A DNA stretch of 64,000 bases from Gammaproteobacteria bacterium (lineage in GTDB: Bacteria > Pseudomonadota > Gammaproteobacteria > Steroidobacterales > Rariloculaceae): the NCBI GenBank assembly GCA_022825505.1, contig JAJDWR010000036.1, positions 70,034-134,033 of the forward strand, in the 5' to 3' direction. Shown here in pieces: positions 42,576-50,876 of the stretch. The first letter of the stretch is position 1. Every line of letters starts with the position of its first letter. The notes beneath the pieces were generated by a model, which saw only the letters and a list, made by a program, of their open reading frames with translations, was not told the origin of the DNA and did not search any database. The position numbers were made by a program, and so were the translations under genes.

Positions 42576-43571
42576 ATGATCAACGCTGGAATCGTAGGCA
42601 TGGGAGGTTGGGGACGGGCGCTGGTGGAGTCGGTCTCGGGCGGAAGCGATGCGATTCGCTTCATTGCGGGTATGACGAGGACGCCGTCCAGGGCAGTGGA
42701 TTACGCCGGGAAAGCCGGTTTGCGCCTGTATGAGTCCCTCGACGATCTGCTTGCGGACGACGAGCTCGATGCGGTGGTGCTGGCCACGCCCCACTCCACA
42801 CACCCGGGTCAGATTCTCGCGGCAGCGAACGCCGGCAAGCATGTGTATTGTGAGAAGCCGTTTTGCCTTGGCGCGGCCGATGCCGCCGAGGCACTGCAGG
42901 CGCTGACGGCAAACGGCCTGAAGGCCGCAGTGGGTCACGACCGCCGCTTCTACCCCAACACCGTGGCGCTCAAGCAGGCGATCGACACAGGCGAACTCGG
43001 CAGGATGGTGCAGATCGAAGGCAACTTTTCGACCAATCTTGCCCCTGCCGCCGGCACGTGGCGAGACAGTCGGGAAGAAAGCCCTGCCGGCGGCATGACA
43101 TCACTCGGCATTCACGTGGTCGATGCCTTCATTCACCTGTTTGGGCGCATCTCGCGCGTTCAGGCAGTCAGCCGAAGGGTTGCCCTGCCATTCGATATCG
43201 ACGACGCAACGATCGTGACCGTGGAGTTCGAGGGTGGCCAACTGGGCTATCTCGGCACAGTGGCTTCGACCGCCCCGCTGTGGCATCTGCGCGCATTCGG
43301 CTCGGGTGGATGGGGTGAGGTCGTCGATCATGATCGGCTCACCATCACAAAATCGCGCGACCAGTCGGAAACGCGAACCTGGGAAAACCACGGTTATCCC
43401 TGCCTGCCGTCGGTCGCGGCAGCGCTGGAGGCGTTCGCACGGGATTGTGAGGGCGGCGCGCCCTTCCCCATCACTCCCGACGAAATTCTCCATGGCACGG
43501 CCGTCCTGGAGGCGATCGTGCAGTCGGCAACCAGCGGCGATCGAGTTCCGGTCTCTAAACCGATCCTTTAG
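42576..43571 (+). CDS. Gfo/Idh/MocA-family NAD(P)-dependent oxidoreductase
   Basis: 331 residues; no signal peptide. The Rossmann fold starts at once (MINAGIVGMGGWGRAL), with LDAVVLATPHSTHPGQILAA and the catalytic-lysine motif GKHVYCEKPFCLGAADA. GMTSLGIHVVDAFIHLFG supplies the histidine typical of the C-terminal domain. Family members oxidise or reduce sugars, inositols and related polyols. The gene stands alone between minus-strand DUF6152 genes; a 200-bp gap precedes it without recognised sites. Substrate cannot be assigned. Confidence 0.88.
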   Translation: MINAGIVGMGGWGRALVESVSGGSDAIRFIAGMTRTPSRAVDYAGKAGLRLYESLDDLLADDELDAVVLATPHSTHPGQILAAANAGKHVYCEKPFCLGAADAAEALQALTANGLKAAVGHDRRFYPNTVALKQAIDTGELGRMVQIEGNFSTNLAPAAGTWRDSREESPAGGMTSLGIHVVDAFIHLFGRISRVQAVSRRVALPFDIDDATIVTVEFEGGQLGYLGTVASTAPLWHLRAFGSGGWGEVVDHDRLTITKSRDQSETRTWENHGYPCLPSVAAALEAFARDCEGGAPFPITPDEILHGTAVLEAIVQSATSGDRVPVSKPIL

Positions 43572-43642
43572 TCCAGGCCGCGACCCGGCCTGGTTCACTC
43601 CCGCCACGCGCCGTTCACACCTGATGAGCGAAGCGCTACGCG

Positions 43643-44635
43643 CTATTCGAATCCGCCCTGTTTCGAGAGCACGGGATCGCAGTCGTAACGCAACAGTTCC
43701 AGTTCCGGCGAATAGACCATCTCTGTATGGCCGTTGAACGGTTCGGCAAGGTATTCCGGGTCCTCGAGGAAAACATCGATCAAGGCGCGCCGGCCGTCTT
43801 CACTCAGCGAGTACCGCTCGATCAGGTGTTTCCGGGCGCCCGACGGCACTCCACTGCCGTTGCCCTCCGGATGATCCCTGAAATGGGTCGTATCGACCAC
43901 GAGTGTCTCACCCTCCCACCAACCGATGGAGTGGCCCTCCCAGGACGTGCGCTCGTCGGAATCCGGATGTCCCCGGCCGTCCATGTACACGATCCTGGTC
44001 TGGTCGAAGTACTCATTGCGCAGGATGACTCGGTCGTCGAGAATCTCGATCCCGTTCAGATAGGTCGTCGACGCTAGCAAACTCGGTGGAGGCGGCGTCA
44101 CACAGTCCCTGACGGGGCTTTGGGTAAAGTAGTCGTACTCAGCCCGCGCGGCCTCCGCTGCCGGTGTCAGCGGTACCTGGCTCAGGCCGCGGCGCAGGCT
44201 GAAGGTGCTCAGGCCACGCCACACACCGTCGAGGCTGGTCGCTGCCACAGTTTCCTCGGGATCTTCCTCTACCTGGTACCAGAGCTGGCCATCGGTGGTC
44301 TGCATCGTGTTCAGGATGGCCCGCATCCGTCCGCTTCTTTCGGGATGGGCACGAATGGTGACGGTGTCGCCCTCGCTGATCAGGTCGGCAGTCCAGCCGC
44401 TGCGAATCATGATCGGGGTGGAGCCGGTCTCGATGTCCCACTCGATCGTCTCGCCCTGCTCGTTCTCCGTTTCCACCAGAATCGCGATATGCGGATTGCG
44501 GAACGAATAGCTCGTCACCACACCCTCGAACGCCACCACCGTTTCCCGGTCGTAACCGGCGTCGCTGTGGTGTCCAGGTACCGTCGAAGTGAATAACGCG
44601 CCAATGAATGCCAGTAACAGTTTGATGAATTTCAC
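43643..44635 (-). CDS. Secreted DUF6152 plus C-terminal-domain fusion protein
   Basis: 330 residues from GTG 44635, preferred for its signal peptide (VKFIKLLLAFIGALFTSTVPG) and nearby GGAG; the longest frame adds 62 residues. HHSDAGYDRETVVAFEGVV and SFRNPHIAILVE mark DUF6152, with STPIMIRSGWTADLISEGDT. The partner domain has LDGVWRGLSTFSLRR, TTYLNGIEILDDRVILRNE, RIVYMDGRGHP, EGHSIGWWEGETLVVDTTHF, KHLIERYSLSEDG and LLRYDCDP. It is the closest in-window relative of the hutC-coupled protein at 14194-15231. Convergent with the Gfo/Idh/MocA gene. Function unknown. Confidence 0.72.
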   Translation of the reverse strand: MKFIKLLLAFIGALFTSTVPGHHSDAGYDRETVVAFEGVVTSYSFRNPHIAILVETENEQGETIEWDIETGSTPIMIRSGWTADLISEGDTVTIRAHPERSGRMRAILNTMQTTDGQLWYQVEEDPEETVAATSLDGVWRGLSTFSLRRGLSQVPLTPAAEAARAEYDYFTQSPVRDCVTPPPPSLLASTTYLNGIEILDDRVILRNEYFDQTRIVYMDGRGHPDSDERTSWEGHSIGWWEGETLVVDTTHFRDHPEGNGSGVPSGARKHLIERYSLSEDGRRALIDVFLEDPEYLAEPFNGHTEMVYSPELELLRYDCDPVLSKQGGFE

Positions 44636-44815
44636 GTGTCGACTCTCCAGTCTCTCCAGTGCCCGGGGCACCGCCTTTCCGGTTGGTCCCCGAGGAGGCC
44701 GTGGGCGCGGACTGCGCCTCCGTCCTGTCTCATCCGGGCTGGGCCGAAGAATATCACGCGGGCAGGATAGCCGACGCCTGTCGAAAGCCCGTTCGTGTTG
44801 TAATCTCTTGCCTTG

Positions 44816-44838
44816 GCCCACCGAGACACCCGGTGGGC
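44816..44838. other. 8-bp perfect hairpin upstream of YwaF-like gene
   Basis: GCCCACCG (44816-44823) and CGGTGGGC (44831-44838) form an 8-bp GC-rich stem with a 7-base loop, 43 bp before the GTG start at 44882. There is no T-run after it, so a classical terminator is unlikely. It may be a fortuitous or an mRNA leader hairpin. The rest of the 246-bp gap 44636-44881 shows nothing recognisable. Confidence 0.3.
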
Positions 44839-44881
44839 GGAATCGTGCGAATAGAGAACAGCAGGTCAGGCAGAAAGCACC

Positions 44882-45601
44882 GTGGACAGTAGCGTACCCA
44901 CGTTTACCTTATTCGGCGTGCAACACTGGGCGGGCACCGGCATCACCATAGCCATCGCCGTGCTCCTGCCGCTGCTGTTGCGCTGGCGCGCGAGCCCACA
45001 GGGCCAGGATACGGCGCGAAAGGTCCTTGCCGTCTGCATGTTCGTCGACATATTCCTGGGGCCGGCAGTCCGGACCGGCATATACGGAATGCCGCTGGCG
45101 GAGCATCTGCCGCTGCACCTTTGTGGAATGACGGTGACGCTGGGCGCGTTCATGCTCTGGACGCGCAGCTATCGCCTGTACGAGGTTCTGTATTACTGGG
45201 GAACGGGAGGCGCGCTCGTCGCCCTGATGACGCCCGACGTCTTGCAGGCGTTTCCTCACCCCGTTTTTTTCCTGTTCTTCCTGAGCCATGGCCTCGGGTT
45301 CATGGCGATCATGTTCGCCACCCTGGTCATGGGCTTCCGACCCAGGCCGAGGTCTCTGCTCGTCGTCATGCCGGTCACCGCCGCCTATGCCCTGCTGATG
45401 GTTCCCGTCAACCTCCTGCTCGGGTCGAACTATCTCTTCCTGCTCGCAAAGCCCGCGCAACCGTCCCCGCTGGACTGGTTCGGGCCCTGGCCGTCGTACC
45501 TGCCGGGCCTGGTAGGGATGGTGGCATGCGCGCTTTTGCTTCTTTACGTGCCTTTTGCCGTTATCGACCTCGTCCGCGCCAGGAAATCAGGCCGGGGATG
45601 A
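44882..45601 (+). CDS. TIGR02206/YwaF-family integral membrane protein
   Basis: 239 residues from GTG 44882. Six to seven TM segments with family features: an N-terminal FTLFGVQHWAGTGITIAI, the conserved EHLPLHLCGMTVTLGAFML helix (LPLHLCxxx), YEVLYYWGTGGALVALMTPD, FPHPVFFLFFLSHGLGFMAI and NYLFLLAKP, then a C-terminal LLLYVPFAVIDLVRARK. The family (YwaF in Bacillus) is of unknown function; some members have been proposed to handle small metabolites. No operon partner: 164 bp separate it from the next plus-strand gene. Confidence 0.82.
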   Translation: MDSSVPTFTLFGVQHWAGTGITIAIAVLLPLLLRWRASPQGQDTARKVLAVCMFVDIFLGPAVRTGIYGMPLAEHLPLHLCGMTVTLGAFMLWTRSYRLYEVLYYWGTGGALVALMTPDVLQAFPHPVFFLFFLSHGLGFMAIMFATLVMGFRPRPRSLLVVMPVTAAYALLMVPVNLLLGSNYLFLLAKPAQPSPLDWFGPWPSYLPGLVGMVACALLLLYVPFAVIDLVRARKSGRG

Positions 45602-45765
45602 CCCGCGGCCGCCACCCGGGCCATTCCTGCCGAAACGACGCGCACTGACGAATTCGTTTACTGACGAATTCATGTACTCGCGATCATCTGCCGGACGGGC
45701 CTGTGGCACTATATGATGCGCGAATCGACGAACCTGACCGCAGAGAATCTTCCAGGGAGCCCCCC

Positions 45766-46806
45766 ATGCCAAACATCACAAGAACCTCGGTCGCCACCGC
45801 CCTTATCGCACCCCTGGCCCTGGCGGCAACCGGCTTCGCGCAGGACGAGCCCCACCGAACGATCACCGAGATCGCCGACGGCGTCTACCGGGCCACCAAC
45901 AACAATCACGGCACCGTGTTCATGGTCACCGACGATGGCATCGTGCTCGGCGATCCGATCAATCCCGACTTCAGTGCCTGGCTCCGGGGCGAACTGGACA
46001 GCCGATTCGGCGTCCCGGTCCGCTACGTCGTCTACAGCCATCATCACTGGGATCACGCTTCGGGCGGCGGCGTCTTTGCCGACACGGCGCAGTTCGTCGG
46101 CCACGCCAACATGCTGCACCACCTGGCGCTGCCGCCGGACTCGACGCAATTGACGGATGTCGAGGGCCAGTACGCACCCCTGGCGGCGTTGGATACGGAC
46201 GCTGACGGTGTCATCTCCCGTGCCGAGGCAAGCGACATGGATGCGCCGCGGTTCGCCGGACTGGACGCCAACGAAGACGGCGCCATCAGCGGCGCTGAAC
46301 TCATGCGCGGCCCGGTGAGTCTGGTTCATCCGCCGAACATCACGTACACGGACCAGATCGAGATCCTTCTGGGCGGCAAGCGAGTGCGCATGAACTGGGT
46401 CGGCGAAATGAATCACTCGCTGGACTCCAGCCGGATCACGTTTCCGGACGCGAGCGTCATGTTCGTGGTCGACTACATCACCTTCCAGCGCCTCCCCTTC
46501 ATGGAGATGGATTTCGAACTGGGCATGTACGAAGAGTGGATGGCCGCGATCCGCGAAACCGAGGAAATCGCGCGAGACTTCGATCATGTGGCTGCCGGCC
46601 ATGGACCGGTGGGAACCGTGGACGACATAACGGACTGGAGGCTTTATTTCGAAGCGCTGGAGGCGGCGGTGGCGGCGGCCATCGAGGAGGGCCAGTCGCT
46701 CCAAGAGATGCAACAGACCATCGAGATCCCGGAATTCAGCCACTGGAACGGATACAACTGGCTCGACATGAACGTGCTGGGCATGTACCACTTCCTGACG
46801 GACTGA
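45766..46806 (+). CDS. Exported metallo-beta-lactamase-fold hydrolase with inserted EF-hand pair, paralogue 2
   Basis: 346 residues from ATG 45766, with SD AGGGAG; the frame runs 21 codons further upstream without need. Signal peptide ends near GFAQ. Metal motif H92-H-H94-W-D96-H97, later MNHSLDSS, VVDYITF and AAGHGPVG. EF-hand loops at 143-154 (DTDADGVISRAE) and 167-178 (DANEDGAISGAE) occupy the same place as in the paralogue at 2299-3393, and the C-termini (WLDMNVLGMYHFLTD here, WVDENVLGMFHFLTD there) are nearly the same. Followed after 4 bp by an RraA-family gene. Substrate unknown. Confidence 0.82.
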   Translation: MPNITRTSVATALIAPLALAATGFAQDEPHRTITEIADGVYRATNNNHGTVFMVTDDGIVLGDPINPDFSAWLRGELDSRFGVPVRYVVYSHHHWDHASGGGVFADTAQFVGHANMLHHLALPPDSTQLTDVEGQYAPLAALDTDADGVISRAEASDMDAPRFAGLDANEDGAISGAELMRGPVSLVHPPNITYTDQIEILLGGKRVRMNWVGEMNHSLDSSRITFPDASVMFVVDYITFQRLPFMEMDFELGMYEEWMAAIRETEEIARDFDHVAAGHGPVGTVDDITDWRLYFEALEAAVAAAIEEGQSLQEMQQTIEIPEFSHWNGYNWLDMNVLGMYHFLTD

Positions 46807-46810
46807 TCCC

Positions 46811-47467
46811 ATGCCGGACCCGAATCTGCAACGCGCGGCGCGCCTGGAAACCGCAACACTCAGCGATGCGCTGGACAAGCTGCGGATCCCCGGCCAGTGC
46901 CTGGGAATCAAGCCCCGCGATCACGCATTTCGCATGGCTGGCCGCGCTCACACGGTCCTCTATGGCCCGACGGACACCGCCGATCCGGGCAATGTCGGCG
47001 ATTTCATCGACGACCTTGCGCCAGACACCGTGGTGGTCCTCGACAACGGCGGGCGCGAGAACGCCACGGTGTGGGGCGACATCATGACCTGGCTGGCTCA
47101 CAAGAACGGTCTTGCGGGCACCGTGATCGACGGCGCCTGCCGCGATGTTCACCTCTGTCTCAAACTGGGCTATCCCGTGTTCAGCCGCAGCTACTCCATG
47201 CGCACCGGCAAGGACCGCGTGCAGGTGGATGCCGAGCGCGTGCCGGTGACCATCGGCCAGGCGCGGGTCTGCCAAGGTGACATTCTGGTGGGTGACAGTG
47301 ACGGGGTCGTGGTTATTCCAGGGTCCCGTGAGGACGAAGTCCTGGACGTTGCCGAGCAGATCAACGAGGCGGAGGAACGGATTCTGGGCTACCTGAAACA
47401 GGGCCATCGCCTCGACGAAGCCCGGGTGAAGATGGGCTATCACGCCCTGCAGACACCGGACGAATAG
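46811..47467 (+). CDS. RraA-family protein (HMG/CHA aldolase-like)
   Basis: 218 residues, starting 4 bp after the upstream stop, so likely co-transcribed with the hydrolase gene. Family motifs: TATLSDALDKL-like start (ETATLSDALDKLRIPG), GPTDTADPGNVGDFIDDL, VVLDNGGRENATVWGDIM and the Gly-x-x-x-Asp/Arg-Asp core GTVIDGACRDVHLC, then GDSDGVVVIPGSREDEVL. Members with the arginine-aspartate pair are divalent-metal-dependent 4-hydroxy-4-methyl-2-oxoglutarate/4-carboxy-4-hydroxy-2-oxoadipate aldolases (ends of aromatic degradation) or oxaloacetate decarboxylases; others bind RNase E. The downstream Ldh-type dehydrogenase and lack of an RNase context favour the enzyme reading. Confidence 0.85.
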   Translation: MPDPNLQRAARLETATLSDALDKLRIPGQCLGIKPRDHAFRMAGRAHTVLYGPTDTADPGNVGDFIDDLAPDTVVVLDNGGRENATVWGDIMTWLAHKNGLAGTVIDGACRDVHLCLKLGYPVFSRSYSMRTGKDRVQVDAERVPVTIGQARVCQGDILVGDSDGVVVIPGSREDEVLDVAEQINEAEERILGYLKQGHRLDEARVKMGYHALQTPDE

Positions 47468-47559
47468 AGCGCTTCTGCCGATCAAGCCGCATGCACGGCT
47501 CCGTTGCTCAATCCCATCCGCCTTTCCCATCCGCCATCCCCATCGGCCTTCCCTAGCCT

Positions 47560-48624
47560 ATGACGGAGACACCCGGCAATGGCGTCGTGGTCGATCCGGA
47601 ACCGCTGGCCCGGTTTTGCGCTGATGTATTCGAACGCGCGGGCATGGACAGGAATTCGGCCCGCACCCAGGCGGACGTCCTGGTCTGGGCCAACCTCCAT
47701 GGCGTCGATTCCCACGGCGCATTGCGTGTTCCCAGGTACGTCGCGTGGCTTTCCTCGGGCGTGATGAATCCCCGGCCGCGGATTCGCATTGACGACAATT
47801 CCCCGGCGACGTTCGTTGTCGATGCCGACCGCGCCGCCGGCGGGGTCGCAATGCAGGCCGCCACGCGGCACGCCATTGCGAAGGCACGCAGCAACGGCCT
47901 GGCCTGGGGAATCGTTCGCAAAACGACTCACACCGGCCCCATGGGCTACTACGCTGCACAGATCGCCGAAGCGGGCATGCTCGCCATCGTCGCGTCGTCA
48001 AGCCGTCCCCTCATGGCCTACCACGGCGCCCGCAAGGCCGGCGTCGCGACCAGCCCCATCGCGATGGCCGCCCCGTGCAACGAATCGGATCTCGTCATGC
48101 TGGACATGGCCACGGCGGAAATCGCCATCGGCAAGATCCTGAAGGCCCGGGCGACGGGCGATCCGATACCCCCCGGATCCGCGATGACGGCAGACGGAAA
48201 GCCCACCACCAATCCCCTCGAGGCGGCCGTGCCGATGCCGCTGGCCGGCCCCAGGGGTGCGGGCCTGTCACTGCTGCTGGAGTGCTTTCAGGGCGTGCTC
48301 GTGGACCACCCGCTGCTCGCGCCAGCGCTACGGGGCGAACCGGTTGTTCACAGCCAGAACGGCCTGGTCGCTGCCATCGACATCGGGTTGTTTGGCGACG
48401 TAAAGGCGTTTCGGCAGCGAATCGATGATCTCGGCGAGGCAATCAAGAGTCTGCCAAGGGCGGAAGGCATCGACGCAATTTACCTGCCGGGAGAAATCGA
48501 ACGCGAAACGGCGGCCAAACGCCGGCGAGACGGGATTCCGCTCCCCAGCAAGACCTGGAAGGTCCTGCGGCAGATCGCGCGGGACGTTGGCGTAGAAACG
48601 CCGCAACCGCGCGATCAGCGGTAG
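47560..48624 (+). CDS. Ldh-family (malate/L-lactate/ureidoglycolate-type) NAD(P) dehydrogenase
   Basis: 354 residues. Type 2 malate/L-lactate dehydrogenase family fold, unrelated to classical LDH. Seen are the FCADVFERAGMDRNSARTQA N-terminus, the catalytic histidine block LHGVDSHGALRVPRYVAWLS, GIVRKTTHTGPMGYYAAQIA, TSPIAMAAPCNESDLVMLDM, ATAEIAIGKIL and LEAAVPMPLAGPRGAGLSLLLE. Substrates in the family include malate, L-sulfolactate, ureidoglycolate and delta1-piperideine-2-carboxylate. It follows the RraA gene by 92 bp on the same strand. The N-terminal ATG 47560 has no strong SD. Confidence 0.88.
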   Translation: MTETPGNGVVVDPEPLARFCADVFERAGMDRNSARTQADVLVWANLHGVDSHGALRVPRYVAWLSSGVMNPRPRIRIDDNSPATFVVDADRAAGGVAMQAATRHAIAKARSNGLAWGIVRKTTHTGPMGYYAAQIAEAGMLAIVASSSRPLMAYHGARKAGVATSPIAMAAPCNESDLVMLDMATAEIAIGKILKARATGDPIPPGSAMTADGKPTTNPLEAAVPMPLAGPRGAGLSLLLECFQGVLVDHPLLAPALRGEPVVHSQNGLVAAIDIGLFGDVKAFRQRIDDLGEAIKSLPRAEGIDAIYLPGEIERETAAKRRRDGIPLPSKTWKVLRQIARDVGVETPQPRDQR

Positions 48625-48689
48625 ACATCCCAATTGGGGCTAACGACATGCGTTGAGAACGCGATCACCGATGGCCGCCGAAATCACGG

Positions 48690-49700
48690 TCAGCGGTAGA
48701 CATTGGGCGCCCTGTCAAAACGACTGGCCTGATCGTAATAGCTCATGGCGCTGGCCATGGGCGGCACCGCCTCGCTGACGCGAGCCAGGTGCTCCGCCGA
48801 CAGGGTCACGTCGGCAGCGCCGAGATTGTCCACCAGTTGCTCCATGATCCTGGGGCCGATGATCGGCGCCGTCACGCCGGGTTGCGCTGCTATCCATGCC
48901 AGGGCGAACTGCGAAGGAGTGCAATCGGCTTCCCGGGCCAGTTCCACAAGCAGATCGATCACGTCGAACGCCTCTGCGGTTGCCGGGCGATTGAAATTGT
49001 CGCGCCCGCCCTGCCACCGACCCTCGGCACCGGTGTCGTTGCGTCGATACTTGCCGGTCAGCAATCCGCCGCACAACGGCCCCCAGGGGAGAAACGCGAG
49101 CCCATAATTGCGCGCTGCAGGGATCGCCTCCCGCTCTGCGGCCCGATCCAGCATGTTGTACGCCGACTGGTCGCAGACAAACCGGTGCAGCCCCAGTTCC
49201 CTGGCGACCCACAACGACTCCACCATCTTCCACGCCGGGAACATGCTGCAGCCGATGTAGCGGATCTTGCCCTGGCGAATCAGGTCGTCCAGCGCCCGCA
49301 GGGTTTCGTCGATGGGCACATCGGGCAGGGAACGATGCAGGTAAAACACGTCGATCCAGTCCGTGTTCAGGCGCTGCAGGGACGCTTCGCAGGCGCTGAT
49401 GAGATACCGGCGGCTCAATCCGGCCATATTCGGATCGTCCGGGTCCATGGGCATGCACGCCTTGGTGGCCAGGATCACGCGTTGCCGGGCGCCGGCGCCT
49501 GCCAGCGCCTTGCCGACGATGCGTTCGCTCTCGCCAAGCCCGTAAATGTCCGCCGTGTCGAGAAAATTGACTCCCTCGTCCAGTGCCCGATGGATGATGG
49601 GAATGGACGCCGCTTCATCCGTGCTGCGTCCGAACATCATCGTGCCAAGGCAGAGTTCGCTGACCTTGACGCCGGTCCTTCCGAGATTGCGGTATTCCAT
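48690..49700 (-). CDS. Aldo/keto reductase
   Basis: 336 residues from ATG 49700 (family start MEYRNLGRTGVKVSELCLGT); ATG 49718 is an alternative and neither has a clear SD. NADPH-dependent reductase of the AKR superfamily, YghZ/Tas-like. Catalytic tetrad: D in FLDTADIYGLGESER, the tyrosine of the same motif, K in RVILATKACMP and H in DVFYLHRSLPDVP. The C-terminal cofactor region has QFALAWIAAQPGVTAPIIGPR. Convergent with the Ldh-type gene and divergent from the DUF6152 fusion gene at 49788. Substrate not predictable. Confidence 0.9.
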   Translation of the reverse strand: MEYRNLGRTGVKVSELCLGTMMFGRSTDEAASIPIIHRALDEGVNFLDTADIYGLGESERIVGKALAGAGARQRVILATKACMPMDPDDPNMAGLSRRYLISACEASLQRLNTDWIDVFYLHRSLPDVPIDETLRALDDLIRQGKIRYIGCSMFPAWKMVESLWVARELGLHRFVCDQSAYNMLDRAAEREAIPAARNYGLAFLPWGPLCGGLLTGKYRRNDTGAEGRWQGGRDNFNRPATAEAFDVIDLLVELAREADCTPSQFALAWIAAQPGVTAPIIGPRIMEQLVDNLGAADVTLSAEHLARVSEAVPPMASAMSYYDQASRFDRAPNVYR

Positions 49701-49787
49701 TGGGACACGGTATGGCATCGGAGTGTGCGCTTCAACAGGTTCAGCAAGTAAAATGTGAGCAACGCAAACGAAGTCAGGTACCGGACT

Positions 49788-50876
49788 ATGAACAGGATGC
49801 ACCTGTATTCACTTGCCGCGGCTGTAATCGCGGTATCGAGTAGTCCTTCGCTGGCGCATCATGCCTTCGTCACCGAGTTTCTCCCCGATCAGGAGGGCGA
49901 GGTCGAGGGGACCGTCACCGAAGTCATCTGGGCGAATCCGCATATCCGCTACGGGGTCGACGTGCAACAGGATGACGGAACAAGCGAGGTATGGTTCCTG
50001 CAGCCGCCGGGCAACCTGCCCACGTATCAACGGGAGCAGTGGTATGAGGATACGGTCCAGGTAGGCGACCGGGTCAGGGCGACGGGCAATCTCGGCCGCG
50101 ACGGCATGAAGCGGCTGTATGCCACGTGCATCTATCTCGAAAGCGGCCGCCGGCTCGGGCGTTGCGTGGTTTCGGGCTCGGTGCAGGAAATCATCGCCGA
50201 CCCGAACGTCGACTATACGGTGCAGCCGAACGACTACGAAGTCGACATCAGCGGCTACTGGATGAACCGCTACAACTTCCGTGCGACGGTGGACGACCTC
50301 GAGCCCAAGCCGGTGCCGTTCACTCCGGAGAGCCGGGCCATCTACGAGTCACGGGAATTCGGCGACGACCATGTCCTGCGTTGCCTTGCGCCGGGGCTGC
50401 CTCGCATATTCGGATCGCCCTACTCCATGGAAGTGCTCGACGGCGGCACGCACTACTTCATGCTCTTTCTGCAGAACAACAGCCCCCGCTGGGTATGGAT
50501 GGACGGGCGCTCGGCACCGGACAACCATCCGCTCACGTCCATGGGCTACTCCGTGGGACGCTGGGAGGAACGCACCCTGGTCATCGAGACCACGCACCTG
50601 GAGCCGGGTTGGCTCGACGGGTCGGGCTATCCCATGTCCGGCGGCGACGGCACGAGGATCGTGGAGCGCTGGACGGTTGCCGGGGACGGACTGACGATCG
50701 ACCGCATCATGACCATCCACGACGACCTGTATACCGAGCCGCTGGTGCGGACCCGCGGCTCGCAGCGCGCCGATGCTTCCGACGGGCTCGTCGAGAGTCC
50801 GGTCTGCGACCCCAACAGCCACTATCGGGATTTGTACGAACGCGACCTTCTGGAAGACACTCTTTATGATCGCTGA
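49788..50876 (+). CDS. Secreted DUF6152 plus C-terminal-domain fusion protein
   Basis: 362 residues from ATG 49788; a start at 49755 would only add residues before the signal peptide (MNRMHLYSLAAAVIAVSSSPSLA). DUF6152 part: HHAFVTEFLPDQEGEVEGTV, EVIWANPHIRYGV, VGDRVRATGNLGRDGMKRLY. Partner domain: VDISGYWMNRYNF, VLRCLAPGLPRIFGSPY, WVWMDGRSAPDNHP, MGYSVGRWEERTLVIETTHL, PGWLDGSGYPMSGG, VERWTVAGDG and SPVCDPNSHYRDLYERD. The LRCLAPGLPRI block is shared with the split partner-domain protein at 53976 (LRCLNPGLPRI). Its stop overlaps the start of the S41 protease gene (TGATG), implying coupled translation. Confidence 0.75.
   Translation: MNRMHLYSLAAAVIAVSSSPSLAHHAFVTEFLPDQEGEVEGTVTEVIWANPHIRYGVDVQQDDGTSEVWFLQPPGNLPTYQREQWYEDTVQVGDRVRATGNLGRDGMKRLYATCIYLESGRRLGRCVVSGSVQEIIADPNVDYTVQPNDYEVDISGYWMNRYNFRATVDDLEPKPVPFTPESRAIYESREFGDDHVLRCLAPGLPRIFGSPYSMEVLDGGTHYFMLFLQNNSPRWVWMDGRSAPDNHPLTSMGYSVGRWEERTLVIETTHLEPGWLDGSGYPMSGGDGTRIVERWTVAGDGLTIDRIMTIHDDLYTEPLVRTRGSQRADASDGLVESPVCDPNSHYRDLYERDLLEDTLYDR

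Noticed and set aside
45644..45671. 12-bp direct repeat ACTGACGAATTC (45644-45655 and 45660-45671)
   Set aside because: Short, in a gap before the EF-hand hydrolase gene; no link to a mobile element or known operator, so treated as chance or minor.
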